This document shows positions 1 through 12,239 of a DNA stretch of 64,000 nucleotides, one piece after another; within the stretch, counting starts at the first letter, position 1; every line of letters begins with the position of its first letter. The translations under genes were made by a program, and so were the position numbers. The notes beneath the pieces were generated by a model that was not told the DNA's origin, searched no databases, and saw only the letters and a program-made list of their open reading frames with translations. The stretch covers positions 51,001 through 115,000 of the forward strand of contig NW_024711650.1 of the NCBI RefSeq assembly GCF_018991925.1, given 5' to 3'. The stretch comes from Homarus americanus (lineage: Eukaryota > Arthropoda > Malacostraca > Decapoda > Nephropidae).

Positions 1-339
1 CTGCAGAGAACGTATATGCTGAAAATGAAAGCTATGTTTTGTCTTAAATTTTCTGATAATAATATATAGTACTGCATTTCTGATTTTACATCTAATTCTG
101 TGGAACGCAATGTTGACTTATTTTGGCCGACTAGTGTATAAAGGTTGTGGACCCTGGTATAATGTGTGTTTTATTTAGACTAAACTTTTATGTGTACTGA
201 CCATGAGGTGAACACAAGTAGCTAACTGTTTTGTTTTTAACTTAAAGGTTTTGTGGGCATTATGGATATTTAAGATCATTATCGTTCAGTTTTATAATAT
301 AGTACAGTAGTTTTAACGGTAGGGTGTGGTACATTTTTT
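1..339. other. Unique AT-rich DNA, no gene seen
   Basis: AT-rich single-copy-looking sequence. No open frame, RNA gene or repeat that I recognise. It runs into the decayed satellite that follows. Confidence 0.6.
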
Positions 340-705
340 GAGATGGGTGATACGGATGGCATGACACGGATGATATGATACGGATAAGATACTGATGGCA
401 TGATATAGATTGCATGATACGGATGATATGACACGGATGACATACACAGATGATACGACACAGATGACACAATACAGATGACACGACATGGATAGCACGA
501 TACAGATTGCAAGATATTGATGATATGACTCGGATGACACGACGTGGATGACAGATGATGCGGGTGACAGATGACACAGATGACATGACACGGATGACAC
601 AATACCGTTGACTCAATACAGATGACACTACAGATGACACAATGCAGATGACATAATACGCTTGACACTGCAGATGACACAATACAGATGTCACAATACG
701 GTTGA
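340..705. repeat. Decayed GATGACAC-type minisatellite
   Basis: Head-to-tail variants of a unit close to GATGACACAATACA, heavily diverged and of variable length (about 9 to 17 bp). The same family reappears at about 1880-2045, on the other side of the LINE fragment and a 0.8-kb unique stretch, so the array was probably split or duplicated. Open frames on the minus strand here (Ser/Val/Cys/His-rich) are repeat artefacts. Confidence 0.8.
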
Positions 706-1024
706 CCTGACCTCCGCACTCTTATTACTTACACTTCTAGATATAAAACCCAATACTCTGTTTGCCTTATTTCGAACATTAACGCACTGTTTTCTAGGCC
801 GTAGGTCCGGGCTTACAAGTACCCCTAGGTCTCTTTCATACGTCGACTTCTCTAGGTTGATGTTGTTAAGGCTGTATACATTGACAGTATTTGTTCTTCC
901 AATATTAAGTACGCTGCACTTGCTGGTGTTAAATTTCATTTGCCATTTTCTGACCACTCCTGCAGTTTATTTAAATCCTCCTGTAGTGTGTTTGCATCCT
1001 GCCCTGAATTTATCCGTTGCCATA
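706..1024 (-). mobile_element. CR1-like LINE fragment, RT C-terminal part
   Basis: The minus-strand translation matches the region after the RT palm in CR1-type non-LTR retrotransposons. It reads a segment with LQEDLNKLQEWSE, then in another frame KWQMKFNTSKC, then YERDLGVLVSPDLRPRKQC and NKANRVLGFISRSV. There is one frameshift at about 957 between WSE and KWQM. The fragment is cut at both ends: the FADD-box region upstream and the C-terminus downstream are missing. Over about 130 bp it differs from the copy at 38442-38573 at only two positions, so both come from a recently active subfamily. It is dead as a gene. Confidence 0.85.
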
Positions 1025-1745
1025 GAATGGTTGCCAGTTATCAATGAACGCCCAACCATTGCTTGCACAATGTTTTTCCAGTCGGCAATTTATAGCAATT
1101 GCCCTGAGCAGTCATTCACCACCAACTCCTCGATCTCCTACCCATCTCAACCTAGCGCCCCCTATACCTCTTGAAAAGTTCCTCACTCCTAACCTTCCTA
1201 TGTCGTTACCTGACACACTAAGACACTACTGGCTTGGTACCTCCCCAACAAAACCTATCTATCCTCTCAGTTACATGCCCTATCCCAGCCCCGGGAACAC
1301 ACCCTAGTCCTACGTTTCCTATCTCTTGCTCAAAAGTCCTATCTAAGAACCTCACCTGGCTGTCCACCACAACCTTCCTGGGCAGGGTCTGAACAATCCG
1401 CCCTCCTTCTCTTCCTCAGCTTCCTCCAACACTTGGTAGGGGTTACTGCACTCCACACCCTGGTCAACTTTCCTGAGTCCGACCCTAGTCCCCTTGGAGA
1501 CAACACTTTCCACGCCTGCTCTGACCCTCCTTCGCAGGTGTCCTGCTAGGTAGGACACCTACCTGAAGGAGTTCGGTCCTGAGGACTTCGTTCTCTCCCT
1601 TTAAAACGTCTATCTCTCCTCAACTGCTCCAGCTGACTTAACAGAGTGGCCAGGGGTCGTCCTCTCACACACCGTCCCTCTTCCCCCAACACAACGATCC
1701 ACGGCCATTTCCTATGGTCACTAACACGAGCACTTAGGGCACGTC
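1025..1745. other. Unique DNA, no gene recognised
   Basis: C/T-rich on the plus strand, with a perfect 9-bp inverted repeat at 1535-1559 (AGGTGTCCT, 7-base loop, AGGACACCT). Short frames on both strands have no recognisable domain. Confidence 0.5.
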
Positions 1746-2050
1746 CTCCAACCTAGGTCAGGTAGCGAATATGGGTAGGTCAGGTTGGGAATATAGATGT
1801 GGGTAGGAATATGGGTCAGGTAGGGACTATGGGTCAGGTAGCGAATATGAGTTGGTAGCAAATATGGGTCAGGTGAAGCAATACACACTAGATGACACAC
1901 TACTGATGACACCATACAGATGACATAATACAGATGACACAATACAGTTGACACTACGGATGACACAATACAGATGAGACTACAGATGACACAAAACTGT
2001 TAATACTACAGGTGACACAACAGATGACATGACACGGATGACAGGACACA
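1746..2050. repeat. Decayed GGGTCAGGTAG and GATGACAC repeats
   Basis: From 1757 to 1875 there are irregular copies of a unit near GAATATGGGTCAGGTAGC. From about 1880 to 2045 the GATGACACAATACA family seen at 340-705 returns. Both are strongly diverged. Confidence 0.7.
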
Positions 2051-4085
2051 ACCAGGAGCCATACAAAGGTGACCCCAGGGGAGAGTTGTGTGTCGGCGGG
2101 TAGTTACGTCCGTAGATGAGGATAATGACCAGGTAGGAGGGTCACTGGTCCCCTCACCATTAACTCGGTCCACTGCTGGAAATCACCGTGGAAAAGTAGA
2201 TTTTTTTCTCCTAATACTGATGTGTGTGTGTGTGTGTGTGTGTGTTTTTAATCGGTAATAACAAATAATAATAATGGTAGTGAAAATAACTAACTACAAC
2301 AACAATAATTTTATGTAAAATATGAAAGCTAACAACCAAATACAGTATTCCTAAAGCTGGGTTAATTAGTCGATGAGTCAGTCTGGGAGAGAGGGAAGGG
2401 GGGCAATTGGTCGCTTAATTCTGTAATAACACCTTGAGCGAAACGGTGAGGCCCTAAACTCATTATTTCAGACGATAATACAAGGAAAATAAAATAAAAA
2501 GTAAAACTAGAGAAAAAAACCGATAAACGTTAGAAAGCCTTTTTTTTTTTACTAGAGCGAATCAGTATCGTTCTCACATCTTACCACCAAGTATTTTATT
2601 CGTGTTATATAACTTATAAAGAGTCGGTACTATTTACACATGTGGTTGGTTTCACACTGAGGAGCTTGGGCAGTCAGTTTGTCCAGCGACGGAGAAGGTG
2701 CAGTAGTGAAATGATGAATTACCACCAGAGAAGAGGCAGAAATGGTCACTACAGCTGGCGTGTGTGCTACATGTGAGAGAGAGTATTATTTTAGTCAGTC
2801 ATGATCAGAAAGAATCATTGCAGAGATGCTTAGATGAATCAAGAACCGTACACCTTTTGAGGCCAAGCACTGCTATATTCTGTGTACATATGCAATATTT
2901 GAATTATTTTAATACCAATAATTGATCTGTACCTTGATAAATTAATGCGTCCATTGCTGATTAGGTTGTTGACACTTTAATTCAACAGTAAGGCATTTGT
3001 TTAACAATGATATATATTTCACTTTCTAAACCCGTCGACAAGCTGATCTGTGGGGCCACCTTTGCCAGACTACTGTGTATATGTGTTAATAAAATAGAAA
3101 AGACTTACCAGAAAAATTCATTTCTTTCAAAAATTTCTCTCACATCTCATCCAGAGTTCCTGTGTTGCTATGTTCCTTCATTGAACAATATAAATCGCCC
3201 GCTTCTTCCATGAGAGAGTGTATCAGTCGTCCAGCATCACACGCCCGAACCCTTATCAGTCATGGCTGCTCCTGGTTTTGGCACGTCAATTCAATTTCAA
3301 TTTCAATTGTTTATTCCTGATAGAAGCGGTCCAGTGCTGTCACTAGTACCCCTGTACACAATACCAGAATCATCTGGCAAGTGTGAAAAGTATATACAGT
3401 ATAAATATTATAAAGGGGCTTACTAAAGCCTAAGGAAGGAAGGATGTTCCTTTAACACATAATCAATATTATTTACAAAATATCTGGCCAGTATTGGGAG
3501 GATCATCGTGTCTCCGTCAGGGGGTCGTGGAGTGGTGGTCCAGCAGGCGTCACGGAAGCGTTGTGTGTGGGGACATTTGGCACGTCTTGTTTTGTTGGGT
3601 CAGTGTGGAGGCTCTAATTTAATCCATTATATTTCTGAGCATCAGACGTGACTTGTAGTGTTGCAACAGTTTTGTTTTGTCTTGTCTGTTCAGAGTGAAA
3701 TCAGCCTCACCTACGAGCGATTTTTTTTGTGTTATAACTTATTAATGGAACCCGTTCTCACACACCTTACCTACAAGAGCTTTATTTGTATTATAACTTA
3801 AATAAATAAGTTAGAAGCATTCTTACATCACAATCAATAGAAAAAAAATAACACGATCGTTTTTGTGTTCTAGCTTAAATGAGTCAGCTTGATGCGCTCG
3901 TACATAATAGGAAAAAAATTAACACACAGGCGGTTTGTGTGTTAGCTTAAATGAGTCAATCTGACGTGCTCTCACAGTAATAAGGGAGAGGAATAAACGT
4001 AGTGTACAAGCCGAGTTAGATGAAGGATAGTTGGTCATGCCGATTATAGTATATCTTTCTACTGACAGGATTTCGTAGAACACAG
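2051..4085. other. Unique AT-rich DNA with a (TG)n tract
   Basis: Contains (TG)12 at 2221-2244. A run of AATTC/AATTTC near 3285-3310 resembles the reverse complement of the short-repeat tail at 47483-47507 and may be the 3' end of an unidentified retroposon. Three loose copies of a roughly 95-bp segment, with GTGTTATAACTTA or TTGTGTTAGCTTAAA cores, lie at 3720-3990. No gene found. Confidence 0.5.
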
Positions 4086-4091
4086 GAAAAG

Positions 4092-7000
4092 AGGTGATGT
4101 TATGATGGGGAGAGAGAGAGAGGGTGTTGTTATGGATGGGAGAGAGAGAGAGGGTGTTATGATGGGGAGAGAGAGAGGGTGTTGTTATGATGGGGAGAGA
4201 GAGAGGGTAATGGGGAGAGAGAGGAGAGAGGGTGATGTTATGATGGGGAGAGAGAGGGTGTTGTAAGGATGGGGAGAGAGAGAGAGGGTGTTGTTATGAT
4301 GGGGAGGGAGAGAGAGAGGTGTTAGATGGGGGAGAGAGGGTGATGTTATGATGGGGGGGAGAGAGAGAGGTGTGAGTTATGATGGGGAGAGAGAGAGGGT
4401 GATGTTATGATGGGGAGAGAGAGAGGTGTTGTTAAGGATGGGAGAGAGAGAGAGGGTGTTGTTAAGTGATGGGAGAGAGAGAGAGGGAGTTATGATGGGG
4501 AGAGAGAGAGAGGGTGATGTTATGATGGGGGGAGAGAGAGAGGGTGATGTTATGATGGGGAGAGAGAGAGGGTGTTGTTATGATGGGGGAGAGAGAGGGT
4601 GTTGTTATGATGGGGAGAGAGAGAGAGAGAGGTGTTGTTAAGTGATGGGGGAGAGAGAGAGGGTGTTGTTAAGTGATGGGGGAGAGAGAGAGAGAGGGTG
4701 ATGTTATGATGGGGAGAGAGAGAGGGTGATGTTAAGATGGGGGGAGAGAGAGAGAGGGTGGTGTTAAGGATGGGAGAGAGAGAGAGGGTGATGTTATGAT
4801 GGGGAGAGAGAGAGGGTGTTGTTATGATGGGGGAGAGAGAGAGAGGTGGTGTTAAGGGGATGGGGAGAGAGAGAGGGTGATGTTATGATGGGGAGAGAGA
4901 GAGAGGTGTTATGATGGGGAGAGAGAGAGAGGGTGATGTTGGATGGGGAGAGAGAGAGAGGGTGTTGTTATGGATGGGGAGAGAGAGAGAGAGGTGATGT
5001 TATAATGGGGAGAGAGAGAGAGGGTGTTGTTATGATGGGGGAGCGAGAGGGTGTTGTTATGATGGGGAGAGAGAGAGGGTGTTGTTATAATGGGGAGAGA
5101 GAGGTGGGTTGTTATGATGGGGAGAGAGAGAGAGGGTGTTGTTATGATGGGGAGAGAGAGAGAGGTGTTGCATGATGGGAGAGAGAGAGAGGGTGTTGTT
5201 GGATGGGGGAGAGAGAGAGGGTGTTGTTATGATGGGGAGAGAGAGAGTGGTAAGAGGATGGGGGAGAGAGAGAGAGGGTGTTGTTAGATGGGGAGAGAGA
5301 GAGAGGGTGTTGTTAAGGATGGGGGGGAGAGAGAGAGGGTGTTGTTATGATGGGGGAGAGAGAGAGGGTGTTGTTATGATGGGGGAGAGAGAGAGGGTGT
5401 TGTTATGATGGGGAGAGAGAGAGAGGGTGTTGTTATGATGGGGAGAGAGAGAGAGGGTGTTGCTAAGGATGGGGAGAGAGAGAGAGGGTGTTGTTATGAT
5501 GGGGAGAGAGAGAGGGGTGTTGTTATGATGGGGGGAGAGGGTGTTGTTTGGGGGGGTGTTGTTATGATGGGGAGAGAGAGAGAGGGTGTTGTATGATGGG
5601 GAGAGAGAGGGTGTGTTAGATGGGGAGAGAGAGAGAGGTGTTGTTATGATGGGGAGAGAGAGAGGGGTGGTGTTATGATGGGGAGAGAGAGAGGGTGTTG
5701 TTATGATGGGGAGAGAGAGAGAGGGATGGGGGAGAGAGGGGGTGTTGTTATGATGGGGGGAGAGAGAGGGTGTTGTTATGATGGGAGAGAGAGAGAGGGT
5801 GCTGTTGGTGGGGAGAGAGAGAGAGGGTGTTGTTAGTGATGGGGAGAGAGAGAGAGGGTGTTGTAAGATGGGGAGAGAGAGAGAGGGTGTTGTTATGATG
5901 GGGGAGAGAGGGGGTGTTAGGTGGGGGGGGAGAGAGTGATGGGGGGGGTGTTGTTGATGGGAGAGAGAGAGTGTTTGATGGGGGAGGGTTGTTATGATGG
6001 GGGGGGGGTGTTTTGGGGGGGGGTGTTTGTGGGGAGAGGGGGTGTTGTTATGATGGGGAGAGAGAGAGAGGGGTGTTGTTATGATGGGGAGAGAGAGAGA
6101 GGGTGTTGTTATGATGGGGAGCGAGAGGGTGTTGTTATGATGGGGGGGAGAGAGAGGGTGTTGTTATGATGGGGAGAGAGAGAGGGGTTGTTGTGATGGG
6201 GAGAGAGAGAGGGGTGATGTTATATGGGGAGAGAGGGGTTTGTTATGATGGGGGGAGAGGGTGTTGTTATGATGGGGAGAGAGGGGGTGTTGTTATGATG
6301 GGGAGAGAGGGTGTTAGATGGGGGAGAGAGAGAGGGTGTTGTTATGATGGGGAGAGAGAGAGAGGGTGTTGTTATGATGGGAGAGAGAGAGAGAATGATG
6401 TTATGATGGGAGAGAGAGAGAGGGTGTTGTTATGATGGGGGAGAGAGAGAGAGGGTGATGTTATGATGGGGAGAGAGAGAGAGGGTGTTAGTGATGGGGA
6501 GAGAGAGAGGGTGTTGTTATGATGGGGGAGAGAGAGGGTGTTGTTATGATGGGGAGAGGTGTGTTATGGGAGAGAGAGGGTGTTGTTATATGGGGAGAGA
6601 GGGTGATGTTATGATGGGGAGAGAGAGAGGTGATGTTATGATGGGGAGAGAGAGAGGGGTGGTGTTATGATGGGGAGAGAGAGAGGGTGTTGTTATGATG
6701 GGGAGAGAGAGAGAGGGTGTTGTTAGTGATGGGGAGAGAGAGGGTGTTGTTATGATGGGGAGAGAGAGAGAGGGTGATGTTATGATGGGAGAGAGAGAGG
6801 GGTGTTGTTAAGGATGGGGAGAGAGAGAGAGGGTGTTGTTATGGTGGGGGAGGAGAGAGGAGGTGATGTTTTGATGGGGAGAGAGAGAGGGTGTTGTTAT
6901 GATGGGGAGAGAGAGAGAGGGTGTTGTTTGATGGGGAGAGAGAGAGGTGTTGTTATGGTGGGGAGAGAGAGAGAGAGAGGGTGTTGTTATGATGGGGAGA

Positions 7001-8470
7001 GAGAGAGAGGTGTTGTTATAATGGGAGAGAGAGAGAGGGTGTTGTTATGATGGGGGAGAGAGAGGGTGTTGTTAGATGGGGGAGAAGAGAGGGTGGTTAG
7101 TGATGGGAGAGAGAGAGAGGTGTTGTTATGATGGGAGAGAGAGAGAGGGTGTTGTTATGATGGGGAGAGAGAGAGAGGTGTTGTTATGATGGGGAGAGAG
7201 AGAGGGTGTTGTTATGATGGGGAGAGAGAGAGGGTGTTGTTATGATGGGGAGAGAGAGTGTTAGTGGGGAGAGAGAGAGGGTGTTGTTATGATGGGAGAG
7301 GAGAGAGGGTGTGATGGGGAGAGAGGTGTTGTTATGATGGGAGAGAGGGTTGTTAGATGGGGAGAGAGAGAGAGGGGTGTTGTTATGATGGGAGAGAGAG
7401 AGGTGTTGTTGATGGGGAGAGAGAGAGGGTGTTGTTATGATGGGGAGAGAGAGAGAGGGGTTGTTATGATGGGGAGAGAGGGGTTGATGGGGAGAGAGAG
7501 AGGTGTTGTTATGATGGGGGAGAGAGGGGATGAGGGGAGAGAAAGAGAGGGTGTTGTTATGGTGGGGGGGGAGAGGTGGGGGGGAGAGGGGTGTTGTTGT
7601 GGGGAGAGAGAGGGGGATGGGAGAGAGGAGAGGGTGTTGTTATGATGGGGGAGAGAGAGAGGGTGTTGTTATGATGGGGGAGAGAGAGAGGGTGTTGTTA
7701 TGGATGGGGGAGAGAGAGGTGTTGTTATGATGGGGAGAGAGAGAGAGGGTGTTGTGATGGGAGAGAGAGAGGGGTTGTTATGATGGGGAGAGAGAGAGGG
7801 TTGTTATGATGGGGAGAGAGAGAGAGGGTGTTGTTATGATGGGGAGAGAGAGGGGGTGTGGGGGGGGGGGGTGGGGGGGGGGGGGGGGAGAGGGTGTTGT
7901 TATGATGGGGGGGATGGGGGAGAGAGAGGGGTGTTGTTATGATGGGGAGAGAGGGGGGTAAGTGGTGGGAGAGAGAGAGGGTGTTGTTATGATGGGGGAG
8001 AGAGAGAGGGTGTTGTTATGATGGGGAGAGAGAGAGAGGGTGTTGTTATGATGGGGAGAGAAGAGAGGGTGTTGTTATGATGGGGAGAGAGAGAGAGGGT
8101 GTTGTTATGGATGGGGAGAGAGAGAGGGTGTTGTTATGATGGGGAGAGAGAGAGGGTGTTGTTATGATGGGGAGAGAGAGAGGGGATGGGGAGAGAGAGA
8201 GGTGTTGTTATGGTGGGGAGAGAGAGAGAGGGTGTTGTTATGATGGGGAGAGAGTGTTGTTAAGATGGGGAGAGAGAGAGAGGGTGTTGTTATGATGGGG
8301 GAGAGAGAGGGGTTGTTATGATGGGGGAGAGAGGGTGTTGTTATGATGGGGAGAGGAGAGAGGGTGTTGTTGGATGGGGGAGAGAGAGAGGTGTTGTTAT
8401 GATGGGGAGAGAGAGAGAGGGTGTTGTTATATGGGGAGAGAGAGAGGGTGTTGTTATGGTGGGGGGAGAG
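4092..8470 (+). repeat. 30-bp purine-rich minisatellite, about 4.4 kb
   Basis: Roughly 140 head-to-tail units. The consensus is GTTGTTATGATGGGG followed by (GA)5 and GGGT. Units vary mainly in the number of GA steps and in missing or extra G, A or T, so the period drifts between about 24 and 34 bp. The plus strand is almost wholly purine outside the GTTGTTATG core. G-runs are longest near 5930-6030 and 7855-7890. Short frames such as GERERGCCYD are translations of the unit, not genes. Confidence 0.95.
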
Positions 8471-8547
8471 GTGGGGAGGGCTTTCTTCACCTTGTCTTAC
8501 TTGTTCTTCCACGTCACCAAGGATACACGGTGGCGTGGGAGAAGAAT

Positions 8548-8891
8548 CACCTCCCTCACTCCCTCGACGCCTCCCTTCGTCTCCCTTCCTCCCTCCCTTC
8601 ATCCCTCCCTCCCTTCGTCCCTCCCTCCCTTCGTCCCTCCTCCCTACCTCCTTCCACACCCCTCTCCCTCCTCTCCTTCCTCCACTCTCTCTCCCCTTTC
8701 CCCTCCACACCCTCCCCTCCCTCCACACCTCCCACCCCTCCCCTCCACACCACCCCCCCTCCCTCCACACCACCCTCCCTCCACACCCTCACACCCCTCC
8801 CTCCACACCACCCTCCCTCCACACCACCCTCCCTCCACACCTCCCTCCCTCCCTATCTCCCTCACTCTCCTTCGTCTCCCTCCCTCCCTCA
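8548..8891 (+). repeat. CCCTCC / CTCCACACC pyrimidine-rich tract
   Basis: Irregular tandem CCCTCCCTT units pass into CCCTCCACACC units and back to CCCTC. The plus strand changes abruptly from purine-rich (array ending near 8470) to pyrimidine-rich, separated by about 75 bp of unique sequence. The Ser/Pro/His-rich frames are artefacts. Confidence 0.9.
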
Positions 8892-9429
8892 AACAGACTG
8901 CCGGGTCCTGGTGTGGCAGCGTCGTTAAGAGCGTCACAGGAAGGATCTACTCTACTCCATAATGAAGCTTCGGGGAAGTTCCTACTATTACAAGATGATT
9001 GACGGAGTGTGTTGTTGTTGTGTTCCTGGGTGTGTGTCAGGCTTCTTGTATTGTTGTTTGTTCGGTTTTGTGTTTGTTTGGGATGTTTTTGTGATTGTTT
9101 GTATTTTGTTATTTTTTATTTATTTGTTATTTTATTTACGTGTTATGTTTCCGTGTTATGCTTCCTACACTAAAACATTGTCTAACATAAAGCAACACCT
9201 ACACAAGTACAGTGACTATCATTAGCTGAATAAAGGTGGAAGACTCTTACACTGGCACCACGAGGATATTATTACCTACCATTCGAACACCTCCAATCTT
9301 GTACTTCACATTCAAGGATAAGCTGTGGTGTTTTTTTTATTAACTATTGCATTTACTGGGTTAGATCCTCCTGCTTTCCTTACTTACTATCTGAGAGAGA
9401 AATTTCTTCGGGAGGATGTTTTTGGCTGC
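8892..9429. other. Unique DNA, T/G-rich in the middle
   Basis: No recognisable gene. 9005-9150 is TTGTT-rich. The frame starting at 8962 has many Cys, Phe and Val codons because of that composition, and I give it no function. Confidence 0.5.
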
Positions 9430-9437
9430 GTTTAAAT
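9430..9437 (+). repeat. 8-bp target-site duplication, left
   Basis: GTTTAAAT directly abuts the hAT left terminus and is repeated exactly at 13455-13462. Eight-base duplications are the hallmark of hAT integration. Confidence 0.92.
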
Positions 9438-9569
9438 CAGTGCTTTTCAACCGTTTTCATGGTGAGTCGCCCTAGGGAAGCTCTTCCACGAGCTGGGTCA
9501 CCCCATTATGAGGCGCACCATATCATGTTACACATAAGCATAATAAGTCATAATAAATAGACCATTTAC

Positions 9570-9675
<106 letters not shown>

Positions 9676-9892
9676 AGTTGTCCCATATCAAGAACGGAAA
9701 TGGAATAGCATCAGGTGTATTGGAAAAAACAAACACTTGTGTTAAACTTTAACGATAGCCGCCCCTTTAAATACCAACACTCACATCTTCCTGAGAACAA
9801 TCAACAGACATCGTACTATGTCCAGTACTCCAGGAAACCAGCAGTTATTTACTTATAATTAATTTTGATTTATTTTTAATGTACGGAACTTT

Positions 9893-9920
9893 TATCTAAT
9901 CTAATAGACTATAGGACTTG

Positions 9921-9953
<33 letters not shown>

Positions 9954-10107
9954 TGTTCTGGGCAGCCGGAACGGCACAATCGTTTTTCATCAAACTTGGT
10001 GGAAAAATTGCAAAAAATTCGTAGAGTGGAACAAACCTGGTCCCATGTCGATGGTTTCTTTAGGAAGCTTTTACATAACCATTTTATTTACGCTGGAAAA
10101 TTATGCA
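9893..10107 (+). repeat. Dispersed repeat, copy 1, with (GT)n
   Basis: Begins near TATCTAATCTAATAGACTAT, runs through (GT)15 at 9922-9952, then TCTGTTCTGGGCAGC, CGGCACAATCGTTTTTCATC and CCATTTTATTTACGCTGGAA. Copy 2 at 12240-12438 has the same order and orientation with a shorter GT tract. I do not know the family. The two copies flank the minisatellite region, so they may be a tandem duplication or ends of a nested insertion. Confidence 0.85.
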
Positions 10108-11145
10108 AGTCTACGGACTTGGCGCACCCTCATTCGCTGAAAGCTGTCAGCTCACGATTGCAGTTATCGTACGGCTCCCTCCTCCTCCCCCTACTTTTTC
10201 TCTGAGCCTACTTTTTTTTTAATGTTGTTTGGATTAGTAAAGGAAGGAAGATGAGTAAATAGAAAAATAAAGAAGGGAAAACAGAAAATAGTTAGAGATA
10301 ACAGGTGAGGGGCAGCTGAGTTTCATCATGCGTCTGGATGCGCAGTTTCAACGTTACCAGACGACCTTACAGCTACAGTGTATACTTATTCCTGTGGCTC
10401 ATGGAAAAGGAGAAGAGATAAAAAGATAATAACAGGGATGCATGGAGAAGATGACTACAATAGACACAGGGTGAATATAGACAGTGAAACAGACAGGAGG
10501 TTGACAAAAATAGACAGATTCATACATGCACAAATAGACAATATGGCAACTAACATGACAGACAGACAGCTGACTGACTGGTTCACATTAGACAAACAGG
10601 CAGACACACGCCAACAACAGATAAGACAGACAGATTGACGTCACAAAGAGTACAGACGGGCTTACATTCAAACACCACGCAGACGAACAGACAGTTGGGA
10701 TGGCAATAGACAGGACGGATAGACTTGAGACAGATTAGAAGGTATTTATAAACAAGTATAACACCAAATTGACCATAGCTGCGTCAGTGAGGGTAGCTGG
10801 TCTTACATCCACCAGCGTAAATAATAAGACGCATTAAAAACTAACACCCTCGCGCGGAAAGAACGTCGATGGTTGGTCAGTCATGTGAGATGGGCCTAAA
10901 ACTAACTAACGTAGATGATGACTATGATGACTTAACACCGGTGATGACTTAAGCAGATGGTGACTAATATAACCAGAATCAAGGTCACTTCTCTTCATAA
11001 TATAATTTATCTCGGAATGATCATCGGTGATTCATAATAAAAAATTTTTTATGATTTGAACCTCTCCTTATGACAAATATTTCTTTAACTAATTATTCTA
11101 ACCTTTATTCTATTCCTTCCTATAGAGTACTAGATACTTACAGTA
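10108..11145. other. Unique DNA inside the hAT element, GACA-rich in part
   Basis: 10440-10720 is rich in GACAGA/TAGACA motifs, a decayed tetranucleotide tract; the frame at 10378-10638 is a by-product. A TGACGTCA octamer lies at 10636-10643. No transposase similarity is visible here. Confidence 0.5.
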
Positions 11146-12239
11146 CCTAATAACCACGACCATGATTATAACAACCACGACCATGATTATAACAACCACG
11201 ACCATGATTATAACAACCACGACCATGATTATAACAACCACGACCATGATTATAACAACCACGACCATGATTATAACAACCACGACCATGATTATAACAG
11301 CCACAACCATAATTATAACAACCACGACCATGATTATAACAGCCACGACCATGATTATAACAACCTCGACCATGATTATAACAACCACGACCATGATTAT
11401 AACAACCACGACCATGATTATAACAACCACGACCATGATTATAACAACCACGACCATGATTATAACAACCATGACGATATAACAACCTCGACCATGATTA
11501 TAACAACCACGACCATGATTATAACAGCCACGACCATGATTATAACAACCACGACCATGATTATAACAGCACGACCATGATTATAACAACCGACCGCGTT
11601 ATAACAACGACCGCCAGTTATAACCCACGGCCATGATTATAACCCACGACCAGTGCTATAACAACCACGACCATGATTATAACAACCGACCATGATTAGC
11701 AACCAGGACCATGATTATAGCAACCACGACTATGATTGCAACAACCGACCGTGATTATAACCACGACATGATTATGGCAACCACGACCATGATTATAACA
11801 GCGACCGCCCAGTTATAACAACCACGACTATGATTATAACAACCACGACCATGATTATAACAACGACCATGATTATAACAACCACGACCATGATTATAAC
11901 CAGGACCATGATTATGACACACCACGCACGACCGACATTATGATTATAACAGCCGACCATGATTATAACGACCATGATTATAACAACCGACCATGATTAT
12001 AACAACCACGACCATGATTATAACAACCACGACCATGATTATAACAACCACAACTGATCATAACAACCACGGCTAGGATTATAACAACCACGACCATGAT
12101 TATAACAACCACGACCATGATTATAACAACCACAACTGATCATAACAACCACGGCTAGGATTATAACAACCACGACCATGATTATAACAACCACGACCAT
12201 GATTATAACAACCACAACTGATCATAACAACCACGACCA
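11146..12239 (+). repeat. 21-bp minisatellite ACCATGATTATAACAACCACG
   Basis: About 50 units. 11146-11575 is nearly homogeneous; 11580-11980 is badly eroded (indels, lost units); 11985-12238 is homogeneous again. In the last part an 82-bp higher-order unit repeats, marked by CACAACTGATCATAAC starting at 12049, 12131 and 12213. Because 21 is a multiple of three, both strands show periodic 7-residue frames; these are not genes. Confidence 0.95.

Noticed and set aside
11110..11485. Val/Ile-rich or Gly/Tyr-rich heptad proteins (YNHGRGC type) resembling antimicrobial or shell peptides
   Set aside because: Both strands and several frames are open at once because of the 21-bp period; the array lies inside a transposon and is eroded in the middle.
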